NCBI GenBank assembly: GCA_964552795.1
Contig: CAZKIO010000005.1
Location: 72,181 to 136,180, forward strand
Length of the DNA stretch: 64,000 nucleotides
Origin: JAEUHZ01 sp964552795
GTDB lineage: Bacteria > Planctomycetota > UBA1135 > GCA-002686595
Direction of reading: 5' to 3'
Shown piece by piece: positions 1-7,933 of the stretch (position 1 is the stretch's first letter; each line of letters begins with the position of its first letter). Made by a program: the position numbers and the translations under genes. The notes under the pieces were generated by a model. The model was not told the DNA's origin and searched no databases. It saw nothing but the letters and a program-made list of their open reading frames with translations.

Positions 1-519
1 GTCGATCGGATCGAGATCGACCACGGTCTGGACCAGGAGCGCGGAGTGCTCGCGCAGCGACGGGAGCGCGTCGGACTCCACGCGCAGCGCGTTCTGGCGC
101 ACGTCGTTGCGGCTGCGCCCGCCGACCGTCTCCAGCGCGAGCATGCGCGGCTCCTCGAGGTGCATGGGCAGGAGCACGAAGTCGTGCTGCGCGAGGATCG
201 ACTCGATCACCGGGTAGACGCGTGCCGCCGGGATCTCGAGCGGTCCCTGCAGGCCGCAGGGCGTCTGCGCGAGCGCGTTGCGCGCCGCGACGCCGATCAC
301 GAGGTGGATGCCGGTCGCGCGTTCGAACTCGGCGACGACGCGCTCCATCGTGGGGCCGCTGCCCTCGGCCGCCGGCAGCGAGATGCCGCTCCGCGGCTGC
401 GGAAACAGGCCGGTCCTGGTGCCCTGGGCGAGGCCGACGAGCGTCGGACCGGTCGTGGGCGCGGCGGAGGCGAGGCATCCGGCCAGAACCATGCTTGCGA
501 ACGGAAGCAGTCTCTTCAT
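1..519 (-). CDS. lipoprotein with secretin-N0-like region (3' end outside window)
   Basis: The first 173 codons are open and run off the left edge. The ATG at 517-519 has a good AAGGAGA site just upstream. The N-terminus is a lipoprotein signal with lipobox LAGC, cysteine at residue 15. After it, a segment of about 60 residues (around 55-120) reads like the short N-terminal domain of secretins and TonB-dependent receptors, in which a poorly matched enzyme-like loop binds a ligand (MERVVAEFERATG, then PLEIPAARVYPVIESILAQ). Secretin N0 domains are periplasmic docking modules of type II or IV secretion. The family call is from pattern only and the rest of the protein is not visible. A lone lipoprotein with an N0 module is unusual because secretins are normally larger. 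Confidence 0.6.
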   Translation of the reverse strand, partial: MKRLLPFASMVLAGCLASAAPTTGPTLVGLAQGTRTGLFPQPRSGISLPAAEGSGPTMERVVAEFERATGIHLVIGVAARNALAQTPCGLQGPLEIPAARVYPVIESILAQHDFVLLPMHLEEPRMLALETVGGRSRNDVRQNALRVESDALPSLREHSALLVQTVVDLDPID

Positions 520-736
520 CAGGGGATTCTCCTTGGGTGGGGCACGTCGATGGACGCCGCGGACCGGCCGGACCTTCCCCGCGAGCCCGAGAACTCCCGC
601 GGTCTTCCCCGCGCGCCGCGTCCCTCGAATGGCCTGGGTGCGCGCGGGTCCCCCGCCCGCGAAATCGCCGCGCGGTCGACGGATCGCCCGGCACGGCCGT
701 GCTCCCCGGACTTCGAACCCCGGACGTTCTTCCAGG
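520..736. other. intergenic stretch, no gene seen
   Basis: Together with the remnant that follows, this is the only gene-free region over 300 bases (520-1112). I see no credible coding frame, tRNA or hairpin between the lipoprotein start and position 736. It presumably holds the promoter of the leftward lipoprotein gene, but no clear -10/-35 pair stands out. Confidence 0.4.
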
Positions 737-1060
737 ATGGACCCGTTCCCACGCACGATCGCCGCCGCCACGCTGCTGTCCGGCGCGTTCTCAGCACCGC
801 CCGCCAACGCACAGGCCACGCCGTCCTGCTTCGGCGACGGCATCCGCTGCGTGGACGACCCGTGCCGGGTGCAGCACGGCGTGCGCGTCCACATGGGCGG
901 CACTTCGTTCGTGGGCGGCGCGCCCGGTTCCGCCGTTTCGCTGCAGGGCCGGAGGAACGTCGCGCCGATCGCGCCGGTCACGCGCGAAGACCGGCGCCGC
1001 TACCGCACACCCGCGGCGTTCCAGAGGACGAACGGCACGCGCGTCACGCGTCTGCCGGCG
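737..1060 (+). pseudogene. decayed remnant of a CFGDG-tail secreted protein
   Basis: From the ATG at 737 the frame encodes a normal-looking signal peptide ending ANA-QA near residue 26, then at once a CFGDG motif (C31) and a weak copy of the second half of the ~150-residue tail found at the C-termini of the M36 protease (ends 21504) and the ELW-repeat protein (ends 24485). FGDGIRC matches FGDGLRC, and AAFQRTNGTRV matches AGFNLTNGVIV. The conserved QVWYRN block and the final Trp are missing. The frame has no stop of its own; it runs through the stem-loop at 1062-1101 into the opposing gene. That suggests a truncated, decaying copy, although a short secreted protein cannot be excluded. Confidence 0.4.
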
Positions 1061-1061
1061 T

Positions 1062-1101
1062 ACCGTGCCAGAGCACTTCCTGCGGAGTGCTCTGGCACGG
1101 T
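1062..1101. terminator. perfect 16-bp stem-loop downstream of DUF2911 gene
   Basis: Left arm 1062-1077 and right arm 1086-1101 are perfect reverse complements with an 8-nt loop; the core is CCGTGCCAGAGCACT. It lies 12 nt past the stop codon of the minus-strand DUF2911 gene. There is no T-tract, so it could be a factor-assisted terminator or an mRNA-stabilising hairpin. Its core is shared with the stem-loop at 21516-21556. Confidence 0.6.
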
Positions 1102-1112
1102 CCTTCGGGATC

Positions 1113-1991
1113 CTACAGGCGCGCGATCAGCGCCTCGTTCAGGCGCGTGTACTCGGCGCCCAGCGAGCCGCCGGCCTTCTTCGCCAGCTCCAGCGACTGC
1201 TGCGCGGCCGCCTTCGCGCCGGCCTTGTCGCCCATGCGCTCCAGGATCAGGCCCTTGCGGTGGATGATCCACAGGCCGTCGGGACGCTCCTTGATGGCCT
1301 CGTCGATCCACGCCAGCGCCTTCTTCAGGTCGAGGTTGTGGTTGTAGTAGAACATCGCGGCGGGGAAGTACGGCTTCTTGCCCTCGCCCGCCATCGCGGC
1401 CTCGATCTGCGGCACGAGCTGCGCGACCAGGTTGGTCTCGATCTTGACCGCGACGCGCGTCTTCTCCCACAGGATCGCGAGCGTCGCCGACTCGTCGCGC
1501 AGGTCGCCGATGCTGATCGTCATGGTCTCGACCGGCTCGGCCAGCACGGAGGGCTTGACCTTGACGCGCATCAGGTCGTCCTTCGCGTCGTAGGCGTAGG
1601 AACCCCACTGGCCGGTGACCTGGCTCAGGATCACGGTCCACTCGGCCGCGCCCGGGATGGTGAACAGCGCGTACGTCCCCGCGGGCACCGCCTCGCCGCC
1701 GATCGTCACGTCCGTGCTGAAGGTGAGCTTGGTCGCCGAGTTGGCGCCCGTGCGCCAGATCTCGCCGTAGGGCACGAGCTCGCCCATGATCTTGCGGCCC
1801 TTGACGCTCGGCCGCGAGTACTCGATCTCGATGTCGGTGAGTCCGACGCGCTGCTTCAGCGTGCAGGCCGGACTGGCCTGCGGGAATTCGACCGCGGGAG
1901 CCTGGGCGGCCCGCGTGGCCGCGATCGCGCTGACGGGGAGGAAGGCCGCGAGTGCCGCGATGCACGCGGCGGTGTAGGTGAGGTGCTTCAT
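1113..1991 (-). CDS. DUF2911 domain secreted protein with TPR-like C-terminus
   Basis: 292 residues. A Sec signal peptide (residues 1-24, ending IAA) precedes a DUF2911 domain (about 35-185), recognised from the IEYSRPSVKGRKI, PYGEIWRTGAN and PAGTYALFTIP signatures. The family is common in secreted proteins of Bacteroidota and Planctomycetota and has no known function. The last ~90 residues hold a helical, TPR-like segment with LDLKKALAWIDEAI and a GDKAGAKAAAQQSLELA helix. The ATG at 1991 has no Shine-Dalgarno site but a promoter-like TAGAAT 9 nt upstream. It is monocistronic, with the symporter gene upstream on the same strand and a strong hairpin after its stop. Confidence 0.88.
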   Translation of the reverse strand: MKHLTYTAACIAALAAFLPVSAIAATRAAQAPAVEFPQASPACTLKQRVGLTDIEIEYSRPSVKGRKIMGELVPYGEIWRTGANSATKLTFSTDVTIGGEAVPAGTYALFTIPGAAEWTVILSQVTGQWGSYAYDAKDDLMRVKVKPSVLAEPVETMTISIGDLRDESATLAILWEKTRVAVKIETNLVAQLVPQIEAAMAGEGKKPYFPAAMFYYNHNLDLKKALAWIDEAIKERPDGLWIIHRKGLILERMGDKAGAKAAAQQSLELAKKAGGSLGAEYTRLNEALIARL

Positions 1992-2000
1992 GGTGCGCGC

Positions 2001-2029
2001 ATTCTAGGCACCGCCGGCCGCGGCGTCAT
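2001..2029 (-). promoter_or_regulatory. putative promoter for DUF2911 gene, near-leaderless
   Basis: Read on the minus strand: ATGACG (2024-2029), a 17-bp spacer, then TAGAAT (2001-2006), 9 nt before the ATG. This is close to the sigma-70 consensus, and a start about 7 nt past the -10 would leave a leader of only 2-3 nt. It overlaps the end of the upstream symporter gene. Confidence 0.5.
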
Positions 2030-3708
2030 GCGCGCGCCCGCGGCAGCCACGCCTGCAGCGCGAAAGCCAGCCCGACGACGATGGCCGGCGCGATCAGGTT
2101 GTACCAGAGGAATGCAATCTCGATGTCGGTGAAGTGGATCACCAGGATCGCCGCCTGGGCGATGAGCGCGGCCGCGAACACGGCGGTGCCCTGCACGGAC
2201 CGGACGAAGAACGCCACCAGGAAAATGCCGAGGATCGTGCCGTAGAACAGCGAGCCCAGGATGTTGACCGCCTGGATCAGGTTCTCGAACAGGGAGAACA
2301 GCGCGGCGAACCCCAACGCCAGCAGGCCGAACGCGACGGTCGCGATCTGCGTGGCGCGCACCTGCGCCCGGTCGCCGCGCTCCGCGCTGAGCAGATCCAC
2401 GGTGCTCGTCGTCGCCAGCGCGGACAGCTCGGCGCTGGTGCTGCTCATGCCGGCGCAGAAGATCATCGCCAGCAAGAGGCCGATGATCCCCACCGGCAGA
2501 TGGTCCATGACGAACGTGATGAAGATGTAGTCCTTGTCGTTGACCTCGGCCGCGGGCGCCAGCTCGTGCAGGCGGTCGCGGAACTCCTGCTGCAGTTCCG
2601 CGGCCCGCAGCTCCGCGGTCTTCAGCTCCTCCAGCGAGGACGCTGCCAGCACGGCATCGCCCGCGCGCCACGCCCCCACGAGCTCCTCCGTGAGCCGCGC
2701 GCGACGCGCCATCGCCTCGGCGTGCTCCCCCTCCAGCTCGACCGTCCGCGACGTCCCGTCGAGATCGCGCGCCGCGTGCAGGTTCGCCTCGTTCCAGTGC
2801 AGCGGCGCGGGGTTGATCAGGTAGAACACGAACACCAGCACGCCCGTCAACAGGATCACGAACTGCATCGGGATCTTGAGCACGGCGTTCATCCACAGGC
2901 CCTGGCGCGCCTGCTGGATCGACTGGCCGCCCAGGTAGCGCTGCACCTGGCTCTGGTCGGTGCCGAAGTACGAGAGCTGCAGGAAGAAGCCGCCGATCAG
3001 CCCGCTCCACAGCGTGTATTTGTCGTCGGGGCTCCAGGACAGGTCGATCACGTCCAGCTTCCCGAGCGCGTCCGCGGTCCGCAGGCTCTCGCCGATGCTG
3101 AAGGAGCCGCCCAGGTAGTGCAGCGTCAGGCCGAACGCGGTCAGGATCCCCAGGAAGATCACCGCCATCTGCTGCTTGTGCGTGACCCCCACCGCGCGCG
3201 CCCCACCGGTGGTCGTGTACAGGATCACCAGCGCGCCGATGAACACGCAGGTCCACGACAGCGGCCAGTGCAGCACCTTGGAGAGGATGATGCTGGGCGC
3301 GTAGATCGTGATTCCCGCCGCCATGCTGCGCTGGATCAGGAACAGGCCCGCGGTCAGGAGGCGCGCGCGCCGGTCGAAGCGCCGGCCGATGAATTCGTAC
3401 GCGGTGTAGACCTGCCACTTGTAGTAGAGCGGGATGAACACCGCGCCGATCACGATCATCGCCAGCGGCAGCCCGAAGTAGAACTGCAGGAACCCCATGC
3501 CGTCGAGGTAGCCCTGGCCCGGCGTGCTGAGGAACGTGACGGCGCTGGCCTGCGTGGCCATGACGCTGAGGCCCACGCTCCACCAGCGGTTCTGGCTGCC
3601 GCCGCGCAGGTAGTTCTCGCGCGTGTTGTCGCGCCGCGTCCGCCACACGCCGTAGCCGACGATGAAGCCCAGCGTCCCGAGCAGGATCACCCAGTCGATC
3701 GTGCTCAT
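2026..3708 (-). CDS. sodium:solute symporter (SSS family)
   Basis: 560 residues, a polytopic inner-membrane protein of the LeuT-fold SSS family, expected to couple Na+ entry to uptake of a sugar, sialic acid or similar solute. Seen: N-terminal WVILLGTLGFIVGYGVWRT helix, the TM2-3 region with FLSTPGQGYLDG, the conserved YTAYEFIGRRFDRRAR segment, and GTDQSQVQRYLGG in mid-protein. Between two late TM helices (about residues 305-395) sits a charged, probably coiled-coil insertion rich in Glu, Ala and Arg, which long SSS members also have. The gene starts at ATG 3708, 34 nt after the stop of the deacetylase gene upstream, so the two may be co-transcribed; importing a deacetylated amino sugar would fit but is inference. 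Confidence 0.9.
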   Translation of the reverse strand: MSTIDWVILLGTLGFIVGYGVWRTRRDNTRENYLRGGSQNRWWSVGLSVMATQASAVTFLSTPGQGYLDGMGFLQFYFGLPLAMIVIGAVFIPLYYKWQVYTAYEFIGRRFDRRARLLTAGLFLIQRSMAAGITIYAPSIILSKVLHWPLSWTCVFIGALVILYTTTGGARAVGVTHKQQMAVIFLGILTAFGLTLHYLGGSFSIGESLRTADALGKLDVIDLSWSPDDKYTLWSGLIGGFFLQLSYFGTDQSQVQRYLGGQSIQQARQGLWMNAVLKIPMQFVILLTGVLVFVFYLINPAPLHWNEANLHAARDLDGTSRTVELEGEHAEAMARRARLTEELVGAWRAGDAVLAASSLEELKTAELRAAELQQEFRDRLHELAPAAEVNDKDYIFITFVMDHLPVGIIGLLLAMIFCAGMSSTSAELSALATTSTVDLLSAERGDRAQVRATQIATVAFGLLALGFAALFSLFENLIQAVNILGSLFYGTILGIFLVAFFVRSVQGTAVFAAALIAQAAILVIHFTDIEIAFLWYNLIAPAIVVGLAFALQAWLPRARA

Positions 3709-3742
3709 GCGCGTGGGCGGCCCGCTCCGGGCGACCGCGCGT

Positions 3743-6286
3743 TCATTCGCGCGCGCTCCGGCGCGCGATCAGGTTCGCCAGCAGCCGGTACGCTCCCGGC
3801 ACCCCGGCCGGCAACTGCCGGAACAGGCTGATGCCCGTGTACACGTAGCGGCCCTTGCCGTGATCGCAGGCGAAGAGGCCGCCGTCGAGGGGCGCCTCCC
3901 CCGGGTCGTTCCAGGCGATCAGCGCCGTGTAGCGCGAATCGAGATCGCCGGCGAAGTACAGGCCGCGCTCCTGCACCCAGTCTTCGAAGTCCGCGGGGTC
4001 CAGACGATTCGGCGTCGTCAGCAGCGGATGCGCCGGCGCGAGGAACGTCGCGGGCGCTTCCTCCACGGTCACGCGTCCGCGCGTGAGCCGGAACGGGTGG
4101 GGCCCCAGCCGGCCGGCCTCCAGCACGAGATCGCTGCCGTTGGTGTTGTACTGCACGACCAGCGTGCCGCCCGCGGCGACGTAGTCGAGCAGCAGCGTCT
4201 GGAAGTGCGCGAGGGCGGGGACGGTGTTGTAAGCGCGGATGCCGGTGACGATCGCATCGCACTTCTCCAGGTCGTCCGCGCACGCGCCGGCAGGATCGAT
4301 CCGCTCGACGGCGACGCCCAGGCGCCGCAACGCCCGCGGAACGTCGTCGCCCGCGCCGTCGATGTAGCCGACGGTCTTGACGTCGACCGCCACGTCCAGC
4401 GGCACGAGCCGCACCTCCGCGGGCGAGTACCACACCTGCGGCAGGATGTGCGGGTAGTCGATCACGTGCAGCGCGCGGTCGGCCGTGCCCTGCGGTCCGC
4501 GGAACGACAGGCGCGCGAGCCCCGGACGCGCGCCGGGCGCGCGGCGCAGGCCGATCTCGAGCGAGCGCCGCTCGCCGCGCTTCAACGCCCCGACGGCCGC
4601 CGGCGCGCTCTCGACCGACCAGCCCTCGGGCAACGCCACGCTCAACGCGCCGCTCAGTTCCTCGCACAGGGCCTCGACCTCGACGGCGATCCGCGCGCGC
4701 TCGCCCGTGACGATCGCGACGGGATCGACGACCTCGATCGACGCGACCGGCGTGATCACGACCTGGCGCGTGCGCTCGCCGGCGACGCGGTCCACCCAGG
4801 TGTGCATCAGGGGGCGTTCGGCGTGCACCTTCAGGCCGTCGTCCAGGCGCAGCGTGCCGCGGAACACGCTGCTGCTGCGCGACGCCGGTTCGATGCCCGT
4901 GTAGCCGCGATCCACCCGGAACAACCCGCCGTGCGGCGCGGCCAGCCAGTAGGGCTGATCGATCGCCACGGCGCCGTCGACCGCGTAGGGCTGCTCACGC
5001 ACCAGCGCGCGGTTCCGCGGCATGGCCTGCTGCACGGCGACCTCGACGGCGCCGGGCCCGTTGTAGCGCTGGATCTCGATCGACGGTTCGCCGCTGCGCT
5101 GCATCGCGGACAGCGACACCACGAGCGTGTCGCCAGCCGCGGCGCGCGGCGCGCCCGCGGTGGCCTCGACCACGGCGCCGGCCGCCTGCAGGATCAGTTC
5201 CCGCGCCGCGTCCGCCTTGCGAACCACCCAGGCGCGATCGGGGCCGTCCACGGCCGAGAGTTCGTCCAGCACGCGCGCCAGCGCGGCGAGGCCCGGGATG
5301 CTGCGCTCCGGCGCGCGCGCGTCGTAGGCCGCCGCGATCGCGCGCACCTGCTCCCCCACGCGCGCACCGCCGTGCACGCGCGTCCAGCCGGTGTCGATGC
5401 CGTCGAACAGGTCCGGCGCGGCCAGCTTCGCGCCCAGGTCGAGGCGCAGGTACTCGGTCAGCTCGCCGCGCGTCTCGGCGGCGCCGAAGCCCTGGCTCTT
5501 GTGCTGGCTGCGGCTGCGCCCCGCGATCTCGGTGTAGCTCGCGCCCAGCAGCGGATCGAAGCCGCCGACGTCGACCGCCAGCCACCTGTCCGGGTCCTTC
5601 TGCGCGACCTCCGCGAGGTCGCGGCGCCACCACGTGCTGCCGTTGAAGAACAGGCGCTTGGGGCGCCAGGGCTCCAGCCCCTGCGCCAGGTGCTCGGGGA
5701 ACGCGTCCGGATCGGCCGCGAGCTCGAACGCTTCGCGCGCCAGGATCGCCGAAGCCGTGTGGTGCCCGTGCCCGCCGCTGCCGTCGCTGTCGAAGCGTGT
5801 GATGATCACGTCCGGCCGGAACTCGCGCAGCACGCGCACGACGTCGCCCAGCACGGCCTCGCGCCCCCACTTCTCGAAGGTCTCGTCCGCGCTCTTGCTG
5901 TAGCCGAAGTCGACGGCGCGCGTGAAGTACTGCTCGCCGCCGTCGATGCGGCGCGCCTCGAGGAGCTCCTGCGTGCGCAGGATCCCCAGCGCGTCGCCCA
6001 GCTCCGGGCCGATCAGGTTCTGGCCGCCGTCACCGCGCGTCAGCGAGAGGTACGCCGTGCGCACCTTGCGGCCGTTCGAGAGGTAGCTGATGAGACGCGT
6101 GTTCTCGTCGTCGGGGTGCGCGGCGACGTACAGCACGCTGCCGAGGACGTCGAGCTTCCCGATCGCGTGCAGGATCGCGCCGCCGTCGAGCTGCGCGGGC
6201 GGGCGCTGCGCCGCTTGCGCGGCGCCTGCGAGCGCCAGTGCCAGCGCCGGGAGACCGCGCCTGGCGAGTCGGACGAGGTGCATCAT
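3743..6286 (-). CDS. large secreted PIG-L family deacetylase
   Basis: 847 residues from the ATG at 6286 (ATG 6283 is also possible; a GTG at 6316 would add 10 residues before the signal peptide). The signal peptide ends near AAQA (residue 25). The N-terminal PIG-L/LmbE domain carries the zinc motif AHPDDE (H57, D59, D60, E61) and a downstream GHGHH segment. Members are zinc-dependent N-deacetylases of GlcNAc-type sugars. The remaining ~550 residues contain a beta-sandwich-like stretch and a ThuA/amidotransferase-like region near the C-terminus (DAIVTGIRAYN, GGTLVVQYNTN). This long architecture is typical of secreted PIG-L proteins in Planctomycetota and Bacteroidota. Located between YjbQ (31 nt upstream) and the SSS transporter. 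Confidence 0.9.
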   Translation of the reverse strand: MMHLVRLARRGLPALALALAGAAQAAQRPPAQLDGGAILHAIGKLDVLGSVLYVAAHPDDENTRLISYLSNGRKVRTAYLSLTRGDGGQNLIGPELGDALGILRTQELLEARRIDGGEQYFTRAVDFGYSKSADETFEKWGREAVLGDVVRVLREFRPDVIITRFDSDGSGGHGHHTASAILAREAFELAADPDAFPEHLAQGLEPWRPKRLFFNGSTWWRRDLAEVAQKDPDRWLAVDVGGFDPLLGASYTEIAGRSRSQHKSQGFGAAETRGELTEYLRLDLGAKLAAPDLFDGIDTGWTRVHGGARVGEQVRAIAAAYDARAPERSIPGLAALARVLDELSAVDGPDRAWVVRKADAARELILQAAGAVVEATAGAPRAAAGDTLVVSLSAMQRSGEPSIEIQRYNGPGAVEVAVQQAMPRNRALVREQPYAVDGAVAIDQPYWLAAPHGGLFRVDRGYTGIEPASRSSSVFRGTLRLDDGLKVHAERPLMHTWVDRVAGERTRQVVITPVASIEVVDPVAIVTGERARIAVEVEALCEELSGALSVALPEGWSVESAPAAVGALKRGERRSLEIGLRRAPGARPGLARLSFRGPQGTADRALHVIDYPHILPQVWYSPAEVRLVPLDVAVDVKTVGYIDGAGDDVPRALRRLGVAVERIDPAGACADDLEKCDAIVTGIRAYNTVPALAHFQTLLLDYVAAGGTLVVQYNTNGSDLVLEAGRLGPHPFRLTRGRVTVEEAPATFLAPAHPLLTTPNRLDPADFEDWVQERGLYFAGDLDSRYTALIAWNDPGEAPLDGGLFACDHGKGRYVYTGISLFRQLPAGVPGAYRLLANLIARRSARE

Positions 6287-6317
6287 CAAGAAGTCCACTG
6301 GTTCGGGCGGGCGCACG

Positions 6318-6737
6318 TCAATCGCCCACGATCTTGATCAGGATCCGCTTGCGACGCCGGCCGTCGAACTCGCCGTAGAAGATCTGCTCCCACGTGCCGA
6401 AGTCCAGCTTGCCGGCGGTGACCGCCACCACGACCTCGCGGCCCATGATCTGGCGCTTGAGATGGGCGTCGGCGTTGTCCTCGCCGGTGTCGTTGTGACG
6501 CCACTGCCCGGTCGGGGCGTGCGGGGCGAGCTCCTCCAGCCAGCGCGTGAAGTCGGCGTGCAGCCCGCGCTCGTCGTCGTTGACGAAGACGCTGGCCGAG
6601 ATGTGCATCGGGTTCACGAGACACAGGCCCTCGCGCACGCCGCTCTTGTCGACGGCGGCCTGCACCTCCTCGGTGATGTTGACGAACGCGTAGCGCGTCT
6701 CCGTCTCGATCCACAGCTCCTCGCGGAACGACTTCAT
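6318..6737 (-). CDS. YjbQ/UPF0047 family protein (secondary thiamine-phosphate synthase type)
   Basis: 139 residues, the usual family length. Signature blocks are all present: HISASVFVNDDE, RHNDTGEDNADAHLKRQI and GTWEQIFYGEFDG. Proteins of this family form trimers with a conserved metal-binding His/Glu site; the E. coli member has weak thiamine-phosphate synthase activity, but the main role is unsettled. The ATG at 6735-6737 overlaps the stop of the upstream helix-hairpin-helix gene by 4 nt (ATGA), so the two are probably translationally coupled. A longer frame upstream lies inside the neighbouring gene and is rejected. Confidence 0.93.
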   Translation of the reverse strand: MKSFREELWIETETRYAFVNITEEVQAAVDKSGVREGLCLVNPMHISASVFVNDDERGLHADFTRWLEELAPHAPTGQWRHNDTGEDNADAHLKRQIMGREVVVAVTAGKLDFGTWEQIFYGEFDGRRRKRILIKIVGD

Positions 6738-7036
6738 CCGCGCCCGGCCAGCGTCCGCTTGCGCTCGGCGGTGTAAGCCCACCAGGGCCTCGCCGGCGCG
6801 CCATCCATGAAACGCACCACCGAGAGGAACGTGTCGAGCACGCACGGGTCGTGGCGCCGGCCCGTGACGCGATTGAGCTTCGCGTAGAGCGCGTAGGGAT
6901 CGCGGCCGGCGAGGCTCCGCGGCCGCTGGATCCCGATCCGCCGCAGGTCGCGCGCGATCGCGGGCCCGACGTTGGGCAGTTCCTCCAGTTCCGTCAGCTC
7001 CGAGCGGACGGGCTTCGCGCGCTTGCTCGCGGCCAT
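6734..7036 (-). CDS. helix-hairpin-helix protein of the Cdd1 / pathogenicity-locus type
   Basis: 100 residues. The N-terminal half carries a helix-hairpin-helix (LPNVGPAIARDLRRIGI), followed by RDPYALYAKLNRVTG, DPCVLDTFLSVVRF and a PWWAYTAERK end. That order matches the small Cdd1 family, often annotated mitomycin-resistance or pathogenicity locus, whose function is undefined. HhH motifs usually bind the DNA backbone non-specifically. No Shine-Dalgarno; a TAGACT hexamer lies 7 nt before the ATG. Its stop overlaps the YjbQ start by 4 nt. Confidence 0.88.
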   Translation of the reverse strand: MAASKRAKPVRSELTELEELPNVGPAIARDLRRIGIQRPRSLAGRDPYALYAKLNRVTGRRHDPCVLDTFLSVVRFMDGAPARPWWAYTAERKRTLAGRG

Positions 7037-7043
7037 GGGCGCG

Positions 7044-7049
7044 AGTCTA
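7044..7049 (-). promoter_or_regulatory. TAGACT -10-like element, 7 nt before the HhH gene
   Basis: The only promoter-like signal upstream of the ATG at 7036. No convincing -35. Its distance from the start codon implies a leaderless or near-leaderless transcript. It lies in the 15-bp gap downstream of truA. Confidence 0.35.
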
Positions 7050-7051
7050 CG

Positions 7052-7933
7052 TCACGGCGCGGGCGGCGGCCACGCGCGAACGCCGATGGCGGGCACGATC
7101 GGACCGAGCGGCGGGTCGCCGGCGTAGCTCACGCGCTCCAGGAACAGCCCGGCCGCCGGCGCGGTCCACTCGGACACCGCGCCGAGTCGCCGCGGCGCCT
7201 CGCCGCCCGCGAGCAGCGTCGCGAACTCGTGCTCGCTGAGCTCGCCCGTTCCCACCTTGACGATCGCCCCAGTCAGGCGCCGCACCATGCGCCACAAGTA
7301 GTGCGAGGCCTCGAGCCGCACGACGAGCAGCGGGCCGTGCTCCGCCAGCGCGGCGCGTTCGACGACGACCAGCGTGCTCTTCTGCGCCGGCGATTCCTGG
7401 CAGAAGGCGATGAAATCGTGCCTGCCGACGATCGTCGCCAGCACGCGCGACATCGCGGCGACGTCCAAGGGCACCGGCACCCACCACACGAAGCGCTTGC
7501 CGAACGCCGTCCGGCGCCGCGCGATCTGGTACAGGTACGCGCGCGACTGGGCGTCGTGGCGCGAGTGGAAGCGCGGGTGCGCGTTCTCGGCCGACAGCAG
7601 GTTGACGTCCGCCGGCAGCAGCGCGTTCACCTCGCGCAAGAGCCGCGCCGGATCGCAGGGCTCCGCGAGCCGCACGTGGGCCACCTGCGCCAGCGCATGC
7701 ACGCCCGCGTCCGTCCGGCCCGAGCCGCCCAGCTCGAGCACGCCTCCCGCGACCTCCTCGATCGCGTGCTGCAGCACGCCGGCGACGGTGCGCGCGTTCA
7801 ACTGCGCCTGCCAGCCCGCGTAGCGCGTGCCCTCGTACTCCACCACCAGCTTGATCGTCGTGGCGCGCGCGAGGCGCCCGCGCTCAAGCGGTCGCGGGTT
7901 CTTGTGCGGTCGCCGGTCCGGCTTCCTCGGCAT
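7052..7933 (-). CDS. truA: tRNA pseudouridine(38-40) synthase TruA
   Basis: 293 residues. TruA isomerises U38, U39 and U40 in the anticodon arm of many tRNAs. Seen: YEGTRYAGWQ near the N-terminus, the catalytic motif SGRTDAGVHA with the nucleophile at D75, then later blocks SRAYLYQI and HYLWRMVRRLTG, all in the expected order. There is an extra basic tail of about 25 residues before the first strand. The ATG at 7933 is supported by AAGGAG at 7941-7946, 7 nt upstream, although it puts the first 50 nt inside the 3' end of the RND permease gene in another frame. That overlap suggests coupling to the efflux operon. Confidence 0.95.
   Translation of the reverse strand: MPRKPDRRPHKNPRPLERGRLARATTIKLVVEYEGTRYAGWQAQLNARTVAGVLQHAIEEVAGGVLELGGSGRTDAGVHALAQVAHVRLAEPCDPARLLREVNALLPADVNLLSAENAHPRFHSRHDAQSRAYLYQIARRRTAFGKRFVWWVPVPLDVAAMSRVLATIVGRHDFIAFCQESPAQKSTLVVVERAALAEHGPLLVVRLEASHYLWRMVRRLTGAIVKVGTGELSEHEFATLLAGGEAPRRLGAVSEWTAPAAGLFLERVSYAGDPPLGPIVPAIGVRAWPPPAP

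Noticed and set aside
3662..6337. Plus-strand frame of 891 codons opposite the deacetylase gene
   Set aside because: Antisense shadow with no motif, signal or ribosome site; the minus-strand gene has AHPDDE and a signal peptide.
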